From: Arthrobacter sp. MN05-02
GTDB taxonomy: Bacteria; Actinomycetota; Actinomycetes; Actinomycetales; Micrococcaceae
Assembly (NCBI GenBank): GCA_004001285.1
Contig: AP018697.1
Span: 620,001-684,000 of the forward strand
Direction of reading: 5' to 3'
Length of the DNA: 64,000 nt
In this document: positions 1-8,147 of the stretch, piece after piece
Layout of the letters: each line of letters begins with the position of its first letter
How positions within the stretch are numbered: the stretch's first letter is position 1
Program-made: the position numbers and the translations under genes
Notes under the pieces: model-generated
The model's database searches: none
The model's input: only the letters and a program-made list of their open reading frames with translations
What the model was told of the DNA's origin: nothing

Positions 1-904
1 GACGGGTCACGTAGGGGCTCGCCACGGGGGAGGCCTCTGCCCAGGAGTACAGGCGTCCCGCGGAGTCCGCCGTGCGCGCAGCGGCGAAGGACAGTCCGCC
101 CTGGGCGTTGAGCCACTCCACCTGCGCGTCGAGCGTGACCAGGGTGGACAGCGACGGGGTGTTGTAGGTCTGGTTCAGACGCGAGTTGTCGATCGCCGTC
201 TGCAGGTTGAGGAAGTCGGGGATCCAGCGGTCGCCGGCATCGATCCGGGCCGCCCGCTCGAGCGCGGCGGGGGAGAAGAGGCCCAGCCACAGTCCGCCGT
301 CGGAGGCGAAGTTCTTCTGCGGGGCGAAGTAGTAGACGTCGGCCTCGGACACGTCCACGTCGAGGCCGCCGGCCGCGGAGGTCGCGTCCACGAGGACAAG
401 GGCTCCGTCGTCCGCGCCCTCGACCCGTCGAACGGGAGCCGCGACACCGGTCGACGTCTCGTTCTGGGGCCAGGCATAGGTGTCCACCCCAGCTCCGGCC
501 ACCGGATCGGGGCGCGTTCCCGGCCGGGCCGTGATGATGTCCGACGCCTCGAGGAACGGCGCCTTGGTGGTCGCGGAGGCGAACTTGGAGCCGAACTCGC
601 CGAAGGAGAGGTGCTGCGCCTTCTGCTCCACGAGCCCGAAGGTGGCGACGTCCCAGAACGCCGTCGAGCCACCCACCCCGAGGACCACCTCGTATCCCTC
701 GGGTGCGCCGAAGAAGCTGCTCAGCCCGTCCCGCACGCGCCCGACGAGATCGCGCACGGGAGCCTGGCGGTGCGACGTGCCCAGCAGGTGCTGTCCCGCG
801 GACACGAGGGCATCGATCTGCCCGCTCCGGACCTTGGACGGGCCGGCGCCGAACCGACCGTCCGACGGCAGGAGGTGCTCGGGGATGCGGGGCAGTTCGG
901 TCAT
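1..904 (-). CDS. serC: Phosphoserine transaminase (C-terminus cut by window edge)
   Basis: Class V PLP aminotransferase converting 3-phosphohydroxypyruvate and glutamate to phosphoserine in serine biosynthesis; cytosolic. About 301 residues are visible, reading in one frame from the ATG at 904 to the window edge. The PLP lysine is about K197 in APQKNFASDGG, the form seen in actinobacterial SerC. The early GAGPSKVR and GTSHR segments are typical phosphate/PLP contacts. Family length is about 370-380 residues, so roughly 70 residues lie outside the window. The start is supported by GGAG seven bases upstream. It is divergent from the DtxR-type regulator with a 253-base shared upstream region. 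Identification is confident. Confidence 0.93.
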   Translation of the reverse strand, partial: MTELPRIPEHLLPSDGRFGAGPSKVRSGQIDALVSAGQHLLGTSHRQAPVRDLVGRVRDGLSSFFGAPEGYEVVLGVGGSTAFWDVATFGLVEQKAQHLSFGEFGSKFASATTKAPFLEASDIITARPGTRPDPVAGAGVDTYAWPQNETSTGVAAPVRRVEGADDGALVLVDATSAAGGLDVDVSEADVYYFAPQKNFASDGGLWLGLFSPAALERAARIDAGDRWIPDFLNLQTAIDNSRLNQTYNTPSLSTLVTLDAQVEWLNAQGGLSFAAARTADSAGRLYSWAEASPVASPYVTR

Positions 905-1157
905 GGGTGCTCCAGCTGTTTCGGCGGCGGGTATCGCCCTCATTCTGCCCGAGGAGCCGGTGGCGCTCCATTTGTTAACGCCGCAGGCGGAGGACACGGC
1001 GAGGGCGCCGCCGCCTGCGGCGGTGGATTGCCGGGGGAATCGCGCCATGGGTTAACCTTGTGAGGCGTGGGGCGGAGCAGGTCGTGGCGGCCGTGGACCC
1101 CCACCGGCGTGGAGCATCCCAGCCGCGCACCCGCACCGCACCAAGGAGCTGACCCGC

Positions 1158-1856
1158 ATGACGGACCTCATCGACACCACCGAGATGTACCTGCGGACCA
1201 TCCTTGAACTCGAGGAAGAGAACATCGTCGCCCTGCGGGCACGCATCGCCGAACGGCTGCGCCACTCGGGCCCCACGGTCTCCCAGACCATCGGCCGCAT
1301 GGAGCGTGACGGACTGGTGGTGGTCTCGGGTGACCGGCACCTCGAGCTCACCGAGCTGGGGCGCCACAGGGCCACCGGGGTCATGAGGAAGCACCGCCTC
1401 GCGGAACGTCTCCTGAGCGATGTCATCGGCCTCGACTGGGCCTACGTGCACGACGAGGCCTGCCGCTGGGAGCACGTGATGAGCGAACGCGTCGAGCGCA
1501 GGCTCTACGAACTCCTGGGCAAGCCCTCCGAATCGCCCTACGGGAATCCCATCCCCGGCCTCGAGGCCATCGGCGGCGTCCAGTCCGAGCTCTTCACCGA
1601 CGGCGTGGTCACGCTGCTCTCGGCCATGGGCACCTACTCGGCCGAGAAGCCGGTTACGCTGGTGCGCCTGGCCGAGCCCATCCAGGTCGACCCGGAACTG
1701 CTGACCCAGCTCGACGAGGGCGGCCTGCGGCCGGGCGCACGCCTCAGTCTGGAATCGGTGGGCGGGTATGTCTCCGTCCGCGTTCCCGGGGTGGAAGGTG
1801 CACTGGAGCTGCCCCCGGAGGTCGCCTCGCACGTGTTCGTCTCCGTCGCGCCCTGA
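1158..1856 (+). CDS. Iron/manganese-dependent transcriptional repressor, DtxR/IdeR family
   Basis: Cytosolic metal-sensing repressor, 232 residues, the usual full length. An N-terminal winged helix-turn-helix (about residues 1-65) precedes the dimerisation/metal domain (65-140) and a C-terminal SH3-like domain (about 150-230). The ligands known from DtxR occur here at identical numbers: M10, H79, E83, H98, C102, E105 and H106, so both metal sites look intact. This argues for an IdeR-like iron or manganese sensor rather than a degenerate paralogue. AAGGAG precedes the ATG by about ten bases. Iron versus manganese preference cannot be settled from sequence alone, so no symbol is assigned. Confidence 0.92.
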   Translation: MTDLIDTTEMYLRTILELEEENIVALRARIAERLRHSGPTVSQTIGRMERDGLVVVSGDRHLELTELGRHRATGVMRKHRLAERLLSDVIGLDWAYVHDEACRWEHVMSERVERRLYELLGKPSESPYGNPIPGLEAIGGVQSELFTDGVVTLLSAMGTYSAEKPVTLVRLAEPIQVDPELLTQLDEGGLRPGARLSLESVGGYVSVRVPGVEGALELPPEVASHVFVSVAP

Positions 1857-1984
1857 GCCCGGCACGGCTCCGTCACCAGAAACACACCATTCCGTGACCG
1901 TAACGTGACATACCGCGATATCTGAGGTAGCCTCCATCCTGTGCCAAATTCGCTCTAGATCCGGCACCCTCCTGCAAATCGCCT

Positions 1985-2145
1985 AGCTCTGCCATTGCCG
2001 GAGGTCCGTCCGCACCATCGCATGGCAGAGGCGGGGGAACCAATTTCCGGGTCTCTGTTCCAGGGATCCTTGGGGTTAAGTCGCTGTTTCCGCAGCGGCC
2101 GGGTGACTCCCATCCGAATCCGACAGCTCACCTCGCAGGCGTTGG
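1985..2145 (+). promoter_or_regulatory. ydaO/yuaA-type c-di-AMP riboswitch
   Basis: The 5' leader of the NlpC/P60 pair carries the conserved blocks of the ydaO class: GCGGGGGAACCAAT at 2031-2044, TTGGGGTTAA near 2070, and CCGAATCCGACAGCTCACC followed by TCGCAGGCG around 2113-2142. An outer CTCTGCCAT/ATGGCAGAG helix (about 1986-1995 and 2022-2030) is visible. In actinobacteria this riboswitch is known to control cell-wall hydrolases such as Rpf and NlpC/P60 proteins and usually turns expression off when c-di-AMP is high. Boundaries are approximate because I could not run a covariance model. Confidence 0.88.
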
Positions 2146-2160
2146 GAGAGGCAATCCAAC

Positions 2161-3030
2161 GTGTCCAAAAGCTCTTCGCCGGGCCGCCATCGCGCGACCC
2201 GGGACGTCAGTCCGCTGACGGCCCTGTCCACAGCAGCCGCATCCAATGCCGGATCGGTCGGCCGTCAGGCCGCCGTCATCGTCGCGGCGTCGGGACTGGT
2301 CCTGACCGCGGGACTGCCCGCCCATGGGGCAACCGCAGCCGAGCGTGAAGTCCAGTCCTCCGCAGCGCTGACCGTGAGCCGCGTCGTCTCGGCCGAGGTC
2401 ACCGTGCCGGCCACTGCGACCGTCTCCTTCGACCGCGTAGCCGTCGAGGTCACCCCCGCTCCCGAGGTCGTCGAACCTCCGGCTCCCGTCGTCGAGGCCG
2501 AGCCCGCCGTCGTCGAGGCCGAGCCCGCTGTCGCCGAACCCGAGCCGGCCGTCGTCGAGGCTCCCGCCGCGGTCGCAGCGCCTCCTGTTCCCGTCGAGGC
2601 AGCTCCTGTCGAGGTCGCTCCTGTCGCGGCAGCTCCCGTCGCACCCGCACCGGCACCGGCACCCGCACCGGCGCCCGCACCGGTCGCCGTCGTCGCACCG
2701 GCACCCGCACCTGTCCAGTCCTCCGGTGTCGCTGCCGGGCTGGTCGCCTCCGCCTACGGCCAGATCGGCGTCGCCCAGGACTGCACCGCGATGGTCGAGA
2801 ACGCTCTGCGCTCCGTCGGCAAGTCCGTCGGCGACCTCGCACCCGGCCAGTTCTTCCAGTTCGGCGACGTCGTCGGATCCCCCGCTGCGGGTGACCTGGT
2901 CATCACGCCGGGCCACGTCGCGATCTATGTCGGCAACGGCCAGGTCATCAGCGGTGGCCTCAACGGCATGAACACCGGCCTCCACAACCTCTCAGACCTT
3001 CCCGGCGCCGGCTTCGTCCGCGTCCGCTAG
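2161..3030 (+). CDS. Secreted NlpC/P60 family peptidoglycan hydrolase (copy A)
   Basis: 289-residue secreted protein. A long n-region with a GRQAAVIVAASGLVLTAG hydrophobic segment (about 35-52) is a signal peptide. Residues about 95-190 are an Ala/Pro/Val/Glu-rich low-complexity linker, probably cell-wall spanning. The C-terminal 100 residues form a small NlpC/P60 domain with candidate catalytic C208 (QDCTAMVEN) and H252 (GHVAIYVG). The cysteine motif is QDCT instead of the common YDCSG, so the domain is diverged, but both key residues are present. The start is GTG, eight bases after GGGAGAGG and just downstream of the riboswitch. It is probably co-transcribed with copy B, 21 bases downstream. 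Exact cleavage specificity is unknown. Confidence 0.85.
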   Translation: MSKSSSPGRHRATRDVSPLTALSTAAASNAGSVGRQAAVIVAASGLVLTAGLPAHGATAAEREVQSSAALTVSRVVSAEVTVPATATVSFDRVAVEVTPAPEVVEPPAPVVEAEPAVVEAEPAVAEPEPAVVEAPAAVAAPPVPVEAAPVEVAPVAAAPVAPAPAPAPAPAPAPVAVVAPAPAPVQSSGVAAGLVASAYGQIGVAQDCTAMVENALRSVGKSVGDLAPGQFFQFGDVVGSPAAGDLVITPGHVAIYVGNGQVISGGLNGMNTGLHNLSDLPGAGFVRVR

Positions 3031-3051
3031 AACCCCTTCGGAGAAACCACC

Positions 3052-3942
3052 ATGTCTTCACGCGCCATTTCCGCCCGCCACCGCAGCGAAACCCAGAGCA
3101 CCGCCACCTTCTCGGCCCTCGCCAAGTCCGTCACCACCGGTGGCATGGGCCGTCAGGCCGCCGTTATCGCCGCGGCCTCCGGCCTCGTCCTGACCAGCGG
3201 GGTCGCAGCCAACGCCGCGGACCTGCAGCCGCAGCGCGACGCCGCAGCGTCGAGCGTCACGGTCACCTCGGCCCGCGCGGCCGTCGTCGCCTCGGCCAAG
3301 ACCGTCGTCGCCTTCAACATGACCCCGGTCAAGGTCAACGCCAAGCCGGTGGTCGTCGAGGCTCCCGTCGTCGAGCCCGCTCCTGTCGTCGAGGCGCCGG
3401 TCGCCGAGCCCGCTCCCGTCGTCGAGGCGCCGGTCGCCGAACCTGCTCCCGCTGCCGTCGAGGCACCGGTCGCCGAGGCTCCTGCTGCGGCCGCCGTCGC
3501 GGCCCCCGTGGCGCAGGCCGCCCCGGTCGCCGTCGTTGCTCCCGCTGCCCCGGCTCCCGCTCCTGCTCCGGCTCCTGCTCCCGCTCCGGCCCCCGCCCCG
3601 GCCGCCTCCTCCGGAGTGGCGGCAACCATCGCCGCCGCGGCCCAGGGCCAGCTCGGCGTCATGCAGGACTGCACGCGCCTGGTCAGCAACTCGCTCGCCG
3701 CCGCGGGCATCAACTTCCACGGCTGGCCGGCAGGCTACCTCTCCCTCGGCCGCACCGTGGGCGCCGGCGAGGCCATCCCGGGTGACCTCATCTACTACGC
3801 CGACGGCGGCATGGGCATGGCCCACATCGCTGTGTACATCGGTGGCGGCAAGGCCGTCCACGGTGGCTTCAACGGCAACACCACGGTGGTCGCACCGGCA
3901 GAGCTCGGCTCGGGTGGCGTCTACATCCGCGTCGGCGGCTGA
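3052..3942 (+). CDS. Secreted NlpC/P60 family peptidoglycan hydrolase (copy B)
   Basis: 296-residue paralogue of the upstream gene with the same plan: a signal peptide containing GRQAAVIAAASGLVLTSG, an Ala/Pro/Val/Glu linker with repeated VVEAPVAEPAP-like units (about 100-190), and a C-terminal NlpC/P60 domain with C207 (QDCTRLVSN) and H258 (MAHIAVYIGGG). The near-identical signal region and shared linker indicate a local duplication. The catalytic domains have diverged more, so substrates may differ. GGAGAAACC lies before the ATG. It is followed by a strong hairpin terminator, so the two genes form one riboswitch-led unit. The product is expected at the cell wall. Confidence 0.85.
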   Translation: MSSRAISARHRSETQSTATFSALAKSVTTGGMGRQAAVIAAASGLVLTSGVAANAADLQPQRDAAASSVTVTSARAAVVASAKTVVAFNMTPVKVNAKPVVVEAPVVEPAPVVEAPVAEPAPVVEAPVAEPAPAAVEAPVAEAPAAAAVAAPVAQAAPVAVVAPAAPAPAPAPAPAPAPAPAPAASSGVAATIAAAAQGQLGVMQDCTRLVSNSLAAAGINFHGWPAGYLSLGRTVGAGEAIPGDLIYYADGGMGMAHIAVYIGGGKAVHGGFNGNTTVVAPAELGSGGVYIRVGG

Positions 3943-3962
3943 CCAGTCCGGCGATCGACCGA

Positions 3963-3992
3963 GAGGAACCGGCACGGGCGTGCCGGTTCCTC
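3963..3992 (+). terminator. Hairpin terminator after NlpC/P60 pair
   Basis: Perfect 13-bp stem, GAGGAACCGGCAC pairing with GTGCCGGTTCCTC, around a GGGC loop, 20 bases after the copy B stop codon. There is no long T-run, as is common in high-G+C actinobacteria. Confidence 0.75.
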
Positions 3993-4162
3993 CGCGGTTA
4001 AGCGGCGGTAGCCCGACGCCGCGCGGCACGTCAACCCGTCGGCGCTCCGGTTCGCCGCACGCGGGTCTCCGGCTTACCCTTGCAGTGTCAATCCGAAGCT
4101 TTTCTCCCGTACCCCGGGATGGCAACCGGTTGCGGGGAACAGGTCAGCAATGAGGCCACCGT

Positions 4163-4660
4163 ATGCGCACTCTTGTTCTGAATGCTGGGTATGAACCACT
4201 GGCGGTCATCACGTTCCGCCGGGCACTCGTGCTTGTCCTCACCGGCAAGGCGAGCGTCATCGCGGAGGACGACGAGCCGGTCGTCGGACCCACCGAGATC
4301 CTCGGCCGGCCGTCCGTGATCCTGCTCAACAGATACGTCAGGGTCCCCTACCGGCACGACGTGACGGCCACGAGGCGCGGGGTCCTGCGGCGGGACAGCC
4401 ACCTGTGCGCCTACTGCGGCAAGACGGCCTCGACCATCGACCACGTCCTGCCGCGGTCGAGGGGTGGTGGCGACACCTGGGAGAACCTCGTGGCCTGCTG
4501 CCTGAAGTGCAACAACGCCAAGGGGGACAAGACGCTCGCCAGCCTCGGCTGGAAGCTGCGCGTCGTCCCGCTGCCCCCACGCGGGCCGCAGTGGCAGATC
4601 CGCGAGCTCGAGAAGCCTGCGCCGCAATGGAGCGAGTTCCTCACGGAGAACGCGGCGTGA
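4163..4660 (+). CDS. HNH endonuclease domain protein
   Basis: 165-residue protein of the actinobacterial HNH family that begins MRTLVLNAGYEPL. The HNH fold lies at about residues 78-125: a zinc CxxC (CAYCG), the STIDHVLPRSRGG active-site strand with the catalytic histidine, the N of ENLV, and a second CxxC (CLKC). It is probably a nicking or structure-specific nuclease, but its cellular role is not established. No intein or mobile element surrounds it. The ATG follows GAGGCC. Its end overlaps the GTG proposed for mobA by four bases, suggesting translational coupling or just tight packing. Confidence 0.85.
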   Translation: MRTLVLNAGYEPLAVITFRRALVLVLTGKASVIAEDDEPVVGPTEILGRPSVILLNRYVRVPYRHDVTATRRGVLRRDSHLCAYCGKTASTIDHVLPRSRGGGDTWENLVACCLKCNNAKGDKTLASLGWKLRVVPLPPRGPQWQIRELEKPAPQWSEFLTENAA

Positions 4661-5273
4661 TCCCGGACGCCCCCCGATTCGACGCGATCGTCCTGGCGGG
4701 CGGCCGCTCCACGAGGCTCGGCGGTGTGGCCAAGGCGGGGCTCGTCCTCGACGGATCGACGCTGCTGCACCGCACCGCACCTGCGCCGCCCTCGCCCAGG
4801 CGGAGCGGCTGACGATCGTGGGCCCGGAACCGGACGGCGGTGCCCGGCCCCCCGGGGACGGGCCGGCGTCGTTCGTGCGGGAACACCCGCCCTTCGCCGG
4901 ACCGGCGGCCGCCGTCGTCGCCGGATTCCGGGCCGGAAGCGATGGAAGGGCGCCCTGGTGCGCCGTGGTGGCGTGTGACATGCCGCGCGTGGCCGTGCTC
5001 GTCCGTGTACTTCTCGCCGAGGCGGCGCTCGGTGGGACGACCTCGCTGGTCGCGGTCGACGGCGGCCGTGACCAGCCGCTGGCCGCTCTCTATCGGAGCG
5101 ACGCACTCGATGGTGCCATCGACGCCGTCCTCGCACGGGGTCCGGCCGACAACCTGTCGATGCGTAGCCTCCTTGCTAGTGTGAGGACCAGACCGGTCCC
5201 GGTTCCCCCGGGCACGACGCACGACGTCGACACCTGGAGTGATGCACGAGCGCTGGGAGTCGACGTCCCCTAG
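4657..5273 (+). CDS. mobA: Molybdenum cofactor guanylyltransferase MobA (frameshifted as sequenced)
   Basis: Transfers GMP from GTP to Mo-molybdopterin. The N-terminus reads IVLAGGRSTRLGGVAKAGL, the nucleotide-binding loop of MobA/GlmU-type transferases. Frame one then ends early; the remainder (AERLTIVGPEP, FAGPAAAVVAGF, AVVACDMPRV, RDQPLAALY) continues in another frame, with the DMP metal-binding aspartate. Joining them requires one missing base near 4775-4790. The intact protein would have about 205 residues. The GTG start overlaps the HNH stop. It is clustered with DUF6457, moeA and fdhD, so it likely serves a formate dehydrogenase-type molybdoenzyme. I treat the break as a probable sequence error. 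Confidence 0.8.
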
Positions 5274-5290
5274 CACTACCCGGAGGGCTC

Positions 5291-5575
5291 ATGGACGACC
5301 GCCAGAAGCTGCTGCACGACTGGACCGAGAAACTGCTCGCCGCCTACGAGATCGACGGCACGCGCGTCGACATCGACGCCGTCCTCGGCCTCGCCGGGAA
5401 GGCCGCCCATGGCGTCGTCCGTCCGGCGGCACCCCTCACGACCTTCGTCGTGGGGTACGCCGCGGGCCTCGCGGTCGGCAGCGGGCAGGCCGATGAGGCC
5501 CTGGCCATGAGTTCGGCCATGGCGGTGGCCGATGCGCTCTGCGCCGAGGCCGCGGCGGACGGAGACCCGGCATGA
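5291..5575 (+). CDS. DUF6457 domain protein in Mo-cofactor cluster
   Basis: 94-residue small soluble acidic protein of predicted helical character, resembling the DUF6457 family that is typically found beside molybdopterin genes in actinobacteria. No catalytic motif is recognisable. The ATG follows GGAGGGCTC, a good ribosome site. The stop codon overlaps the moeA start (ATGA), so it is almost certainly translated in one mRNA with mobA and moeA. The context suggests a helper role in cofactor assembly or molybdoenzyme maturation, but this is inference from position only. The DUF number is recalled, not searched. Confidence 0.7.
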   Translation: MDDRQKLLHDWTEKLLAAYEIDGTRVDIDAVLGLAGKAAHGVVRPAAPLTTFVVGYAAGLAVGSGQADEALAMSSAMAVADALCAEAAADGDPA

Positions 5576-6835
5576 GCGAGGCCGCGGCAGCGCACAACGT
5601 CGACTGGCTGGCCGCGCGCGCACTCGCACACGGCGCGGGGCGCCCGCTCCCCTTCCAGACCGTCAACCTCGCGGATGCCCTCGGACAGACGCTCGCCGAG
5701 CCCGTCCACGCACTCCAGGCCATCCCGCACTATGCGTCGTCCGCGATGGACGGCTGGGCCGTGAACGGGGAGCCGCCCTGGACGCTCGTGAGGCATACGG
5801 AGCCCGAGGAGCACCCCCGCGGCAGGCCGTCGCCGCACTCCGATTCCGGTGCGGTGTCCCTCGCCCCCCGGTGAGGCGACCTTCATCCTCACGGGTGGCG
5901 TGGTGCCGCAGAACGCCGTCGGTATCCTGCGCACCGAGCACGGGTCGGTGCGCGGGGACGTGCTGGAGCGCAACGGCTCCGCCCGACCCGACGAGCCGTC
6001 CCCGCACGAGCACGTGCGGCCGGCAGGGGAGGAGGCCGAGGCAGGGTCCGAGGCCCTCCCGGCCGGCGTCGTCCTGAACCCGGCGCAGATCGCCCTGGCC
6101 GCGGTGTGCGGCCACGACACGCTCGCCGTCCTGCGGGCACCCAGGGTGTCCCTGCTGATGACAGGGGACGAGGTGATCGACCACGGGCTCCCGCACCCCG
6201 GCCAGGTGCGTGACACCTTCGGCCCCCAGCTGCCGGGATTCGTCGCGATGCTGGGCGGACACGTCGACGTCGCGGGGCGCGCGAAGGACGACCTCGACGA
6301 CGTCGTCGCGGCCATCAGCGCCGAACCGACCGATGAGCTGTCCCTCGCACGAGCCTCCGGCGACGTCCTCATCACGACCGGCGGAACGGGCAGCTCGTCC
6401 GCCGACCACATCCGCAGGGCGCTCACCGAACTCGACGCCGAGCTGATCATCGACGGCATCGCGATGCGGCCGGGACACCCAACCCTGCTGGCGCGACTGC
6501 GGGACGGGCGGTTCCTCGTGGGACTGCCGGGCAATCCCCTCGCCGCGATGATGGCGATGCTCACGGTGGCCGGCCCGCTGCTCGCAGGACTGCGCGGCTC
6601 GCCGCTCGACGAGCCGGGGACGGTGACGAGCGCGGACGCCTTCGAGCCGCTGCCGGGGCGGAGCCGGCTGGTGCCCTACCGGATGGAGTCGGGGCGCGCG
6701 GTGCCGAGCACGCACCAGCGGTCCGGGATGCTGCGCGGACTCGCAGCGGCCGACGGCGTGCTGGTGGTTCCTGCCGCGGGCTGCGCGGCCGGCGACGTCG
6801 TGCCGTCCGTGGCGCTGCCGTGGCTGGCCGGCTGA
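5572..6835 (+). CDS. moeA: Molybdopterin molybdenumtransferase MoeA (frameshifted as sequenced)
   Basis: Inserts molybdate into adenylylated molybdopterin. The first part carries the LADALGQTLAEPVHA and YASSAMDGWAV signatures of the MoeA N-terminus. After the break, the second part has ILTGGVVPQNAVGILR, LLMTGDEVID, TTGGTGSSSADH and LVGLPGNPLAAM, the MPT-binding GGTG and PGNP motifs. A six-C run at 5864-5869 appears one base too long: five Cs restore SLAPGEATFILTGG. The joined protein is about 420 residues, normal for MoeA. Domain IV sequence follows to the end. It overlaps DUF6457 by four bases. The frame break is best explained as a homopolymer error. Confidence 0.85.
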
Positions 6836-6875
6836 GGGATTCCGCGCGGGGAGCGCCGCCCGGGCGGCGCTCCCG

Positions 6876-7143
6876 TCAGGCGACCTTCTCGAGCCTCACG
6901 ACGACCGGTTCCGACGGTCGGTGTCCCGCTGACGGCGAGCAGCGTCTGCGCGCTCCGGTCGGGTCCCACCGGATCGATCGAGATCCCGAGCGAGTCGACG
7001 ACGTCCGGCAGTCCCACGGCCGTCGTCGTCCGGGCGCACACCGCCGGCCGGGACTCGTCGATGTCGTCCTCCGGTGCCTCGATCGCCACGCTGTCCACAT
7101 CCTCGTGTCGGAGCCGACGGGCCGAGGGGGTGCCCGGAGTCAA
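6876..7143 (-). CDS. Possible small hypothetical protein, frame uncertain
   Basis: The minus strand between moeA and fdhD reads as plausible coding sequence (DVDSVAIEAPEDDIDES, TGLPDVVDSLGI-like, QTLLAVSG) for about 75 residues. It ends sensibly as EPVVVRLEKVA only if one extra base near 6909-6930 is removed. The only upstream start in frame is TTG at 7143 or internal GTGs, with no convincing ribosome site. No family is recognised. If real, it is a roughly 85-residue acidic protein divergent from fdhD. The alternative is that this 340-base gap is non-coding and the reading is a composition effect. Confidence 0.38.
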
Positions 7144-7179
7144 CTAACCTCGTCCTAGGGCCGAGGTAAGGAGTGCCGG

Positions 7180-8007
7180 ATGAATCGGGTTACACAGCGA
7201 CGTCGCATCACCAAGTTCCGCATCGGGGCGCAGACGGGACGCCGTGAGGACGTCCTGGCGGGCGAGGAACCCCTGGAGATCCGGCTCGGAGGGAGCGCCT
7301 TCACCGTCACCATGCGGACACCGGGAGACGACTTCGACCTCGTGGCCGGGTTCCTCGTGTCGGAGGGTGTCGTCTGGGAACCGGGACAGCTGCCCAGTCT
7401 CCGGTACTGCGCGGGCGTCGACGAGGACGGCCGGCAGACCTTCAACGTGGTCGAGGCGCAGCTGCGGCCCGGCGTCGAGCTCCCCGACACCGCGATGGAG
7501 CGCCACGTGTACACCTCGAGCTCGTGCGGCATCTGCGGGACGGCCTCGATCGACGCCGTCCGCAAGTCCTCGCGGTTCGACCTCCGGGAGGACGCCGCGC
7601 GGATCGACCTCGGGGTCCTGGCCTCCCTGCCCGACCGGCTGCGGGAGAGCCAGAAGCTCTTCGACCGCACGGGAGGCGTCCACGCCGCCGGCCTGTTCAC
7701 CGCGGAGGGGGAGCTCCTGTGCCTCCGGGAGGACGTGGGGCGGCACAATGCCGTGGACAAGGTGGTGGGCTGGGCGCTGCGCGAGGGAATGCTGCCCCTG
7801 CGCGGGACCGTCCTCCAGGTCTCGGGGCGGGCGTCCTTCGAACTGGTGCAGAAGGCGCAGCTCGCCGGGATCCCCGTGCTCGCCGCCGTCAGCGCGCCGT
7901 CGTCGCTGGCCGCCGATCTGGCGGACGACGCCGGGCTCACGCTGGTGGGCTTCAGCCGGGGGACCTCGCTGAATTGCTACTCGCACCCGGACCGCATCGC
8001 GGCCTGA
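7180..8007 (+). CDS. fdhD: Formate dehydrogenase accessory sulfurtransferase FdhD
   Basis: FdhD carries sulfur from a cysteine desulfurase to the molybdenum cofactor of formate dehydrogenase; without it the enzyme is inactive. The 275 residues are full length. The essential cysteine pair is C116 and C119 in SSSCGICGTAS. Other family blocks are TPGDDFDLVAGFL, LCLREDVGRHNAVDK and VSGRASFELVQKA. GGTAAGGAG precedes the ATG by about six bases, and TAACCT at about 7145 is a plausible -10 element. It sits next to mobA/moeA, implying that the organism makes a molybdenum formate dehydrogenase encoded outside this window. Confidence 0.95.
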   Translation: MNRVTQRRRITKFRIGAQTGRREDVLAGEEPLEIRLGGSAFTVTMRTPGDDFDLVAGFLVSEGVVWEPGQLPSLRYCAGVDEDGRQTFNVVEAQLRPGVELPDTAMERHVYTSSSCGICGTASIDAVRKSSRFDLREDAARIDLGVLASLPDRLRESQKLFDRTGGVHAAGLFTAEGELLCLREDVGRHNAVDKVVGWALREGMLPLRGTVLQVSGRASFELVQKAQLAGIPVLAAVSAPSSLAADLADDAGLTLVGFSRGTSLNCYSHPDRIAA

Positions 8008-8013
8008 CGGGGC

Positions 8014-8036
8014 GCACGACGGGTGCGGCGTCGTGC
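8014..8036. terminator. Hairpin between fdhD and the converging ABC operon
   Basis: GCACGAC pairs with GTCGTGC across a nine-base loop, seven bases after fdhD, in the 140-base convergent gap. There is no T-run, so its terminator function is tentative. Confidence 0.45.
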
Positions 8037-8147
8037 ACGTGCTTCAGCGCGACTAGGCGTGTCGACGCGCAACACGCCGACGTCCCGGGCGGTGCCGCTG
8101 CGAAAGCCGTGCACGAAGCCGTAAGGGACGGCGGCCGCCCGGACCCG

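Noticed and set aside
2450..3620. Repeat-rich segment resembling a CRISPR or minisatellite
   Set aside because: Repeats encode Ala/Pro/Glu linkers in frame, vary in spacing and lack uniform spacers.
4657..6835. mobA and moeA as genuine pseudogenes
   Set aside because: Each is restored by one base, one of them in a six-C run, and similar errors hit essential genes nearby.
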